Source of the DNA: JBOGEB01 sp050743125
Lineage (GTDB): Bacteria > Actinomycetota > Nitriliruptoria > Euzebyales > Egibacteraceae
NCBI GenBank assembly: GCA_050743125.1
Contig: JBOGEB010000067.1
Coordinates: forward strand, 1 to 20,463
DNA: 20,463 nucleotides
Direction: 5' to 3'
The notes under the pieces were generated by a model. The model was not told the origin of the DNA, did no database searches, and worked only from the letters and a program-made list of their open reading frames with translations. The position numbers and the translations under genes were made by a program. Of the stretch, positions 7,372 to 12,577 are shown in pieces (position 1 is the first letter of the stretch; the number at the start of each line of letters is the position of its first letter).

Positions 7372-7626
7372 ATGGCAACCGAGAAGGTGTCTCTGACGCT
7401 CGATGAGCAGCTGTTGACTCGCGCCCGGGATCGCGTGGGGCGACGACAGCTCTCTGCGTACGTCAACGAAGCCCTCCGCCGCCAACTTCAACGCGACCGG
7501 CTTGGCGCACTGCTAGACGAGCTCGCGGCCGAGGTCGGGCCTATCGACGAAGAGGTCATGGAGGAGGTGCGCCGGGCATGGCCAGCTCCCGCCGACGCCG
7601 TCGTGAGTCAGCACCGGAACGCCTGA
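7372..7626 (+). CDS. vapB: VapB-type antitoxin, ribbon-helix-helix
   Basis: An 84-residue protein. Residues 1-40 match a ribbon-helix-helix DNA-binding domain: the beta strand EKVSLTLDEQLL followed by two helices, including QLSAYVNEALRRQL. The acidic C-terminal half (LLDELAAEVGPIDEEVMEEV) is the kind of segment that wraps around the toxin. The ATG at 7372 is preferred over the GTG at 7366 because of its spacing from the TAGGAT/AGGA element. The end of the gene overlaps vapC by 49 bp, the usual coupled layout of such pairs. It would neutralise the toxin and repress the operon through the palindrome just upstream. Confidence 0.85.
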   Translation: MATEKVSLTLDEQLLTRARDRVGRRQLSAYVNEALRRQLQRDRLGALLDELAAEVGPIDEEVMEEVRRAWPAPADAVVSQHRNA

Positions 7627-8003
7627 TCCTGGACTCGGGCGCGGTCATTGGTCTGGCACGGGGCGATCAGCGGGCTCGTGCATTCCTCGAGCGTGCCCGC
7701 GAACTCGATGTGGAGGTCGAGATTCCGGTCGTCGTCGTTGCCGAGACAGCGTGTGGCCAGGGGCCTCGAGCCGCCCGTCTCAACCGGGTCCTTCGGGCCA
7801 TCGACGCGATCCCGCCAGCCACCGAGGAGATCGGCAGGTTGGCAGGATCGCTGCTCAACCAAGCCTCGTCCTCGGCAACGATCGACGCGATGGTCGTCGC
7901 ACAAGCCATCGCAGCCGGAGGTGCCGCCATCCTGACCGGCGACCCAGCCGACCTTGCCGTCCTCGCCTCCGCCCACCCCGAAGTCACCATCCAGGAGCTG
8001 TGA
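7578..8003 (+). CDS. vapC: VapC-type PIN-domain ribonuclease toxin
   Basis: A 141-residue PIN-domain protein, expected to cleave specific RNAs (tRNA or rRNA in known cases) with Mg2+ or Mn2+. The acidic metal-binding residues are all present: Asp in LILDSGAV, Glu in VVVAETACG, Asp in ATIDAMVVAQA, and Asp in LTGDPADLAVL. The first 15 residues are a basic, Arg-rich lead before the fold, so a later start is possible, although no in-frame ATG or GTG is obvious before the conserved LILD strand. The gene overlaps vapB and ends in a convergent gap facing the BldD-like gene. With all active-site residues and an intact antitoxin, the module looks functional. Confidence 0.87.
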   Translation: MASSRRRRRESAPERLILDSGAVIGLARGDQRARAFLERARELDVEVEIPVVVVAETACGQGPRAARLNRVLRAIDAIPPATEEIGRLAGSLLNQASSSATIDAMVVAQAIAAGGAAILTGDPADLAVLASAHPEVTIQEL

Positions 8004-8060
8004 GTGGCGGCAGTGCGCCGACCGCACGACGTGAGCGCTTTCAGCTCCAACGAGCGCACG

Positions 8061-8138
8061 GGGCGGAGGGGTCAAGGGGTCCGTGCATCGGGCGGAGGGG
8101 CTAAAAGGTAGTTGCCCTGGAGCCCGATGCACGGACCC
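8061..8138. repeat. 17-bp perfect inverted repeat with nested direct repeats in the vapC/bldD-like convergent gap
   Basis: GGGTCCGTGCATCGGGC at 8077-8093 is perfectly complementary to GCCCGATGCACGGACCC at 8122-8138, leaving a 28-base loop in which a few more pairs can form (GGGC with GCCC). An 11-bp direct repeat GGGCGGAGGGG begins at 8061 and again at 8090, straddling the left arm. It lies between the ends of two convergent genes, where a two-way terminator would be useful, but there is no T-run after either arm. It could equally be one copy of a dispersed repeat. Confidence 0.65.
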
Positions 8139-8149
8139 GACAAGGCCGA

Positions 8150-8626
8150 CTACAGGTGCGCGAGCACCCCTTCGTCCTCCAGCCGCAGGATCAGCTCCGC
8201 AGGATCCGTCCCGTAGATCACTGACAGTGCCCGCAGGTCCTCGCCGCGGATCGTGAGGACGCTGCCGTTGAAGTCGCCACGCTGGAGTTGAATGGTGTGC
8301 GCGAAGCGCGAGACGGGACGCAGGTCTGGGTCGAGGTCGGGCTGCGCCAGCTTGCGGAGGTCCAGCATGACCCGCACTGGACCGGTCGAGGTCGAGACGG
8401 CGGTGACCTCTTCTTTTGGTAGGAGTTCGGAGACCGGCACGTTGTAGAACTCGCTGAGTTCAGCCAGCTTGGCGACTGACACCGCGCGGTCGCCGCGCTC
8501 GTAGGAGCCGACGACCACCGCCTTCCACCGCCCGCTTGACAGCTCCTCCACTTGCTGGAGCGTGAGTCTCTGCTGCTGGCGAATGGCACGAAGCCGACTG
8601 CCCAGCCGCCTCTGGTAGTCCGACAC
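8150..8626 (-). CDS. BldD-like transcription regulator with a cyclic-di-GMP binding signature
   Basis: A 158-residue protein closely resembling Streptomyces BldD, the master repressor of development. Residues about 1-70 form an XRE-type helix-turn-helix containing GRWKAVVVGSYERGDRAVSV, nearly identical to the BldD recognition region as I remember it. The C-terminal domain holds RGDFNGSVLTIRGED, that is RGD-X8-RGED, which fits the R-x-D-X8-R-x-x-D signature through which BldD binds a cyclic-di-GMP tetramer and dimerises. The start is a GTG at 8626 with GGGGG seven bases upstream. It is divergent from groES, sharing a 323-bp gap, and convergent with vapC. In Streptomyces bldD sits elsewhere, so this copy's place beside groES is unusual. 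I left the symbol blank because orthology rather than family membership is unproven. Confidence 0.9.
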   Translation of the reverse strand: MSDYQRRLGSRLRAIRQQQRLTLQQVEELSSGRWKAVVVGSYERGDRAVSVAKLAELSEFYNVPVSELLPKEEVTAVSTSTGPVRVMLDLRKLAQPDLDPDLRPVSRFAHTIQLQRGDFNGSVLTIRGEDLRALSVIYGTDPAELILRLEDEGVLAHL

Positions 8627-8792
8627 GCCAAACCCCCTAGGTAAAGATCGGGGCCACCCGCGAGGCCTCCCACCAGGATGTACCTCGCAGGGGTGAGAGT
8701 AACACGGAACGTGAGGAGGCCGAAACGGGAAGCTTCAAGACCTGTCCTCGGATAAATCTGAGCAGTGAGGACTCAAGTCCGGGAGAAGGCTC

Positions 8793-8821
8793 TTGCACTC
8801 ACCCCTAGCGACTGCTAGGGT
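8793..8821 (+). promoter_or_regulatory. groESL promoter, sigma-A type
   Basis: TTGCAC (8793-8798) and TAGGGT (8816-8821) are separated by exactly 17 bases, a near-ideal vegetative promoter. Transcription would start at about 8828, on the first base of the CIRCE palindrome. The spacer contains a small inverted repeat, CTAGC-N4-GCTAG. The rest of the 323-bp divergent gap to the left (8627-8792) must also contain the promoter of the BldD-like gene, but I could not identify it convincingly. Confidence 0.75.
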
Positions 8822-8826
8822 TCTGC

Positions 8827-8855
8827 TCTGGCACTCGACCTGGTCGAGTGCCAGA
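8827..8855. promoter_or_regulatory. CIRCE operator of groESL
   Basis: TGGCACTC-N9-GAGTGCCA fits the CIRCE consensus bound by the heat-shock repressor HrcA (TTAGCACTC-N9-GAGTGCTAA) at its core. The spacer GACCTGGTC is itself symmetrical, so the whole 29-bp stretch is a perfect palindrome apart from its central base. It lies at the predicted transcription start, the standard place for HrcA repression, about 95 bases before the groES start codon. hrcA itself is not in the window. Confidence 0.93.
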
Positions 8856-8949
8856 CTGTTGCGCTCTGCCAGGACCCAATCGCATCCGCTGGTCCCTGCG
8901 GCGCGTGCTTATGGATAGAGCAGGATTCGAGACGAGAAGGAGATACGGC

Positions 8950-9258
8950 ATGGCGACCGCCACCAAGGTTGCGCTCAAGCCGCTCGAGGATCGGGTCGTG
9001 GTGAAGGCCAGTGAGGCGGAGCAGACTACCGCCAGCGGCCTCGTGATCCCCGACACCGCCAAGGAGAAACCGCAAGAGGGCGAGGTTATCGCCGTCGGCC
9101 CCGGTCGCATCTCTGACCAGGGCCAACGGATCCCTCTGGACGTCAAGGAGGGGGACATCGTCGTCTACTCCAAGTACGGCGGCACAGAGTTCAAGGTGCA
9201 GGGTGAGGAATACCTGATCCTGTCCGCCCGCGACATCCTCGCGGTCCTCGCGAAGTAG
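8950..9258 (+). CDS. groES: Co-chaperonin GroES (Hsp10)
   Basis: A 102-residue heptameric lid of the GroEL chaperonin. It starts at the ATG at 8950, five bases after AAGGAGAT, rather than at the upstream in-frame GTG at 8848, which lies inside the CIRCE element. Hallmarks are VALKPLEDRVVVKASEAEQ, the mobile loop TTASGLVIPDTAKEKPQEG, and GDIVVYSKYGGTEF near the C-terminus. It lies 15 bp before groEL and is controlled from the promoter and CIRCE operator upstream. Position next to the t6A operon matches the actinobacterial order, although three genes are inserted here. Confidence 0.98.
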   Translation: MATATKVALKPLEDRVVVKASEAEQTTASGLVIPDTAKEKPQEGEVIAVGPGRISDQGQRIPLDVKEGDIVVYSKYGGTEFKVQGEEYLILSARDILAVLAK

Positions 9259-9273
9259 CAGGAGGCCATCACC

Positions 9274-10917
9274 ATGGCAAAGCAGCTGAAGTTCCACGAG
9301 GACGCTCGGCGCAGGCTGGAGGCTGGCGTCAACAAGCTCGCGGACGCGGTCAAGATCACGCTCGGCCCGAAGGGCCGGAACGTCGTGCTCGAGAAGAAGT
9401 GGGGCTCGCCCACGATCACGAACGACGGCGTGACCATCGCCCGCGAGATCGAGCTGGAGGACCCGTACGAGAACATGGGCGCCCAGCTCGCCAAGGAGGT
9501 CGCCACCAAGACGAACGACGTCGCTGGTGACGGCACCACCACCGCGACCGTGCTCGCGCAGGCGATGGTCCACGAGGGCATGCGCAACGTCGCGGCGGGC
9601 GCGAACCCGATGCTGTTGAAGCGCGGGATCGAGCAGGCGGTCGAGCGGGTCGTCGAGCAGATCGGGCAGATGGCCCGTGACATCGAGACCCAGGAGGAGA
9701 TCGCGCACGTCGCGACGATCTCGGCGAACAACGACCCCGACATTGGCCAGATCATCGCCGAGGCGATGGACAAGGTCGGCAAGGACGGTGTGATCACCGT
9801 CGAGGAGTCTCAGACGTTCGGGCTGGAGCTCGACTTCGTCGAGGGGATGCAGTTCGACAAGGGCTACGTATCGCCGTACATGGTGACCGACGCCGAGCGG
9901 ATGGAGGTCGTCTTCGAGGAGCCGTACGTCCTGATCGCGAACCAGAAGGTCTCGGCCGTCCATGACCTGCTGCCGGTCCTCGAGAAGGTCATGCAGGCCG
10001 GTCGTCCGCTCGTCATCATCTCCGAGGACGTGGAGGGCGAGGCGCTTGCCACGCTCGTCGTGAACAAGATCCGTGGGACGTTCCAGTCGGCCGCGGTCAA
10101 GGCTCCCGGCTTCGGCGACCGCCGCAAGAACATGCTCGGGGACATCGCAATCCTCACCGGTGGTCAGGTCATCTCCGAGGAGCTCGGCCTGAAGCTGGAG
10201 AACGTCACCGTCGACCTGCTCGGCCGGGCTCGCAAGGTGACGATCACCAAAGACAACACCACGATCGTCGAGGGCGCTGGGTCCGAGGACGACATCAAGG
10301 GCAGGATCGCGCAGATCAGGGCCGAGATCGAGAACACCGACTCGGACTGGGACCGCGAGAAGCTCCAGGAGCGGCTCGCCAAGATGTCCGGCGGTGTCGC
10401 GGTCGTCAAGGTCGGCGCGGCCACTGAGGTCGAGCTGAAGGAGAAGAAGCACCGCATCGAGGACGCCCTGTCGGCGACCCGCGCGGCGGTCGAGGAGGGC
10501 ATCGTCGGCGGCGGCGGCATTGTGCTGCTGCAGGCCGCGGGCGCTCTGGACAAGCTCGACCTCGAGGGCGACTACGCGACCGGCGCGAACATCGTGCGGC
10601 GAGCGCTGAGCGAGCCCCTGCGGTGGATCGCGAACAACGCCGGTCTCGAAGGCTCGGTCATCGTCGAGAGGGTCCGTGCCCTGAAGCAGGGTGAGGGCCT
10701 CAACGCGCTGACCGGCGAGTACGGGGACATGATCAAGTTCGGCGTCATCGACCCGGCCAAGGTCGTCCGGTCAGCGTTGCAGAACGCGGCCTCGATCGCG
10801 GCGCTGCTGCTCACCACCGAGACGCTGGTCGCCGACAAGCCCGAGCCCAAGGATGCCAGCGCTGCCGGTGGCCACGGCCATGGCGGCATGGGTGGCATGG
10901 ACGGCATGGACTTCTAG
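9274..10917 (+). CDS. groEL: Chaperonin GroEL (Hsp60)
   Basis: A 547-residue ATP-dependent folding chaperonin that forms the double-ring cage capped by GroES. Typical segments are ITLGPKGRNVVLEKKWGSPT, the nucleotide-binding GDGTTTATVLAQ, the family signature AAVEEGIVGGGG, and KVVRSALQNAASIAALLLTT. The C-terminal tail GGHGHGGMGGMDGMDF is the Gly-Met type, with two histidines but no long His run. The ATG start has CAGGAGG upstream. The co-transcribed groES-groEL pair with a single CIRCE suggests HrcA-controlled heat-shock induction. The gene is followed by a strong hairpin terminator. Confidence 0.98.
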   Translation: MAKQLKFHEDARRRLEAGVNKLADAVKITLGPKGRNVVLEKKWGSPTITNDGVTIAREIELEDPYENMGAQLAKEVATKTNDVAGDGTTTATVLAQAMVHEGMRNVAAGANPMLLKRGIEQAVERVVEQIGQMARDIETQEEIAHVATISANNDPDIGQIIAEAMDKVGKDGVITVEESQTFGLELDFVEGMQFDKGYVSPYMVTDAERMEVVFEEPYVLIANQKVSAVHDLLPVLEKVMQAGRPLVIISEDVEGEALATLVVNKIRGTFQSAAVKAPGFGDRRKNMLGDIAILTGGQVISEELGLKLENVTVDLLGRARKVTITKDNTTIVEGAGSEDDIKGRIAQIRAEIENTDSDWDREKLQERLAKMSGGVAVVKVGAATEVELKEKKHRIEDALSATRAAVEEGIVGGGGIVLLQAAGALDKLDLEGDYATGANIVRRALSEPLRWIANNAGLEGSVIVERVRALKQGEGLNALTGEYGDMIKFGVIDPAKVVRSALQNAASIAALLLTTETLVADKPEPKDASAAGGHGHGGMGGMDGMDF

Positions 10918-10940
10918 GTAACCGCGAGTCCTCTTCTCTC

Positions 10941-11009
10941 AGGCCACCTTGGCCTCGACCTCCGGGCGCGAACCTTTTAGCCCTACGGTCGAGGCCAAGG
11001 TGGCCTTTT
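10941..11009 (+). terminator. Strong rho-independent terminator after groEL
   Basis: A perfect 20-bp stem is formed by AGGCCACCTTGGCCTCGACC (10941-10960) and its reverse complement at 10987-11006, with a 26-base loop, followed by a short TTTT. The arms are unusually long and the T-run short. The right arm is also the beginning of the tandem repeat that follows. Confidence 0.85.
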
Positions 11010-11190
11010 GGTTCGGGCTCGCTCCTTGATGGCTGCTGTGGGGGCTCGCGTCGCGGGTGGGGCGGTGCAGGGGCCTCTCGTGCCCTCCGGTCGAGGCCAG
11101 GGCGGTCCTTTCTGCTCTCGGCCTCGCTCCTTGATGGCTGCTGTGGGGGCTCGCGTCGCGGGTGGGGCGCGCGCGGAGCCTCTCGTTGTG
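10987..11190. repeat. Two tandem copies of a ~102-105 bp unit downstream of groEL
   Basis: Copy one begins with GGTCGAGGCCA at 10987 and copy two with the same 11 bases at 11089. A 47-bp block is identical in both (11018-11064 and 11123-11169), and the ends again correspond (GGGCCTCTCGT against GAGCCTCTCGT). The offset is 102 bp at the beginning and 105 bp in the core, so small indels have accumulated. The unit includes the right arm of the groEL terminator. No coding function is evident. The 11191-11210 remainder holds the possible promoter of the lipoprotein gene. Confidence 0.85.
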
Positions 11191-11195
11191 GGCAG

Positions 11196-11201
11196 TAGGA
11201 T
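11196..11201 (+). promoter_or_regulatory. Possible -10 hexamer for the lipoprotein gene
   Basis: TAGGAT lies nine bases before the ATG at 11211, with no Shine-Dalgarno sequence between them. This spacing would give an mRNA with almost no leader. No clear -35 is visible. Confidence 0.4.
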
Positions 11202-11210
11202 CGCAGCCCT

Positions 11211-12014
11211 ATGCGCCTGGTTTCTTTTCTTGTCCTGATTTCTTTGGTGGGTGGGTGCTCGCGGGCGGATCCTGCTGCGGTCGTCTCTGCTCGGTCGACT
11301 TTGCGGGGCCCGGCGGTTGCTCTTGGCGAGGCGGTCGTGCGTACCCAGCGGACGATGGACGAGATCCGCCACAAGGTTCCACGGGGACAGGCGATGAAAG
11401 ACGCCCTGGCCGCCGTCCCGGGCGAGCTCGCGACGCTCCGGTCGAGTGCTGGCCAGCTCGACGCCCTGGCCGGCAAGCTTGACGCGCGCCATCCCGTGGT
11501 GGGCAAAGCGGTTCAGGCGGTCCGTGACCTCACCGGTCTGGCTCGCACCACCGCCGCGGTGGCCGAGAGCGAGGCAAACGTGTACGGCCGCCTTGCTGAC
11601 CTCGACCTCGCAATGGACGGGATTGTGGCGGGCTGGGACGAGGGCGGCACCCAGCGCGGGCGGCGCTCGGCGCTCGGCGCCTCTGCTAAGCAGGCGGCAG
11701 CGCTCGCGGCGAGTGCCGCCGCGCTGCCGCCCATACCCGGCGTCTGCCCGGCGCTCCGGGACAACCGCGCCCGCTGGGGCCGGCTGGTGTCTGAGCGCAG
11801 CGCGAAGCTCGCTGGAGTCGCGACCAGCACGGGCGGCGCCGCGTACGACGAGTTCCGCGACCGTTATCGGCCTCAGCCGTACGGGGTAGCTGACCGCATC
11901 GCCGTCGACGCCGCCGACCGGGCTTGCTGGGAGACGCACTCGGCGGTCGCAATGGCCGAAACCAAAGCGCGAACGGTGATCGCGCGGCTGGCGGACCTGC
12001 TCAACGCTTCGTAG
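11211..12014 (+). CDS. Predicted lipoprotein of unknown function
   Basis: A 267-residue protein. The N-terminus MRLVSFLVLISLVGGC is a short lipoprotein signal peptide with the lipobox VGGC, so cleavage and lipid attachment at Cys16 are expected and the protein should sit on the outer face of the membrane. The rest is rich in Ala and Arg and mainly helical, with long heptad-like stretches (residues about 70-160) and two further cysteines near residues 182 and 243. I recognise no known family. The ATG is preceded by a -10-like TAGGAT rather than a ribosome binding site. The first 60 bases are richer in T than the surrounding genes, as the hydrophobic signal demands. The gene stands alone between the groEL terminator and the SCP2-like gene. 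Confidence 0.75.
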   Translation: MRLVSFLVLISLVGGCSRADPAAVVSARSTLRGPAVALGEAVVRTQRTMDEIRHKVPRGQAMKDALAAVPGELATLRSSAGQLDALAGKLDARHPVVGKAVQAVRDLTGLARTTAAVAESEANVYGRLADLDLAMDGIVAGWDEGGTQRGRRSALGASAKQAAALAASAAALPPIPGVCPALRDNRARWGRLVSERSAKLAGVATSTGGAAYDEFRDRYRPQPYGVADRIAVDAADRACWETHSAVAMAETKARTVIARLADLLNAS

Positions 12015-12124
12015 GACAGGAAGCGTGGCTGTCCGACGGCACGGCACCGGGAAGCTACCGTACGTTTCCCCGCGCGGTACCGTGTGCGCCGTCAGCGTTC
12101 AAGATGAGTTTTGGTGAGGTGGCC

Positions 12125-12535
12125 ATGCCGGTCTTTCCGAGCGGGGAGTGGATGCAGGCGTTGTGCGCACAGCTTGTCGCCCAGCCCGAGGCCGGGCGGC
12201 TGGCGGATGTGCTCGCCGGGAGGTATCGCTTGGTCGTACAGCCGGCCGGGGCGCTGGTCGACCAACATGTCTACGAGGTCACGATCGCGCCAAGCGCGAA
12301 CGGGACCCCACGCGTCACGTGGAGCGGCGGCGACGGCGCGGCAGCGACCCTTGAGTTCAGCGCCGACTATGAGCGGTGGCAGCAGCTCATTTCCGGCACG
12401 CTCGACATCCCGCTCGCGATCGTGCTCGGCCGCCTGCGTGTGCGCGGCGACCTCGCGCGGATCACGGGCAACGCGGGCTACGCACGTCCCCTCCTCGACG
12501 CCCTCCGCGCCGTCGACACCCAGTGGCTGCCCTAA
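12125..12535 (+). CDS. SCP2 sterol-transfer-like domain protein
   Basis: A 136-residue protein with the layout of an SCP2-type lipid-binding domain: an N-terminal helix (WMQALCAQLVAQPE), a beta-rich middle, a helix around YERWQQLISGTLDIPLAIVLGRL, and the typical RVRGDLARITG close before the C-terminus. Such domains bind hydrophobic ligands; the ligand here cannot be told. The start was taken as the ATG at 12125 because GGTGAGGT precedes it. An in-frame ATG at 12104 has no ribosome binding site. It ends 42 bp before the glycosidase gene, so the two may be co-transcribed. The assignment rests on pattern only. Confidence 0.65.
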   Translation: MPVFPSGEWMQALCAQLVAQPEAGRLADVLAGRYRLVVQPAGALVDQHVYEVTIAPSANGTPRVTWSGGDGAAATLEFSADYERWQQLISGTLDIPLAIVLGRLRVRGDLARITGNAGYARPLLDALRAVDTQWLP

Positions 12536-12577
12536 TCCCGCGAGTGCTCCGCCGATCCTGGAAGGTGCGAGAGGCCG

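Noticed and set aside
8764..8803. A BldD box formed by AGTGA and TCACC
   Set aside because: The half-sites are 30 bases apart, more than I would expect for a BldD site; kept only as a hint in the regulator finding.
8815..10452. A 545-codon open frame on the minus strand opposite groEL
   Set aside because: It is a mirror of groEL in high-GC DNA, with the Leu/Asp/Arg-rich composition expected from antisense codons, and it would run through the CIRCE operator and groES.
12104..12124. Earlier ATG for the SCP2-like gene
   Set aside because: No ribosome binding site precedes it, while GGTGAGGT is well placed for the ATG at 12125.
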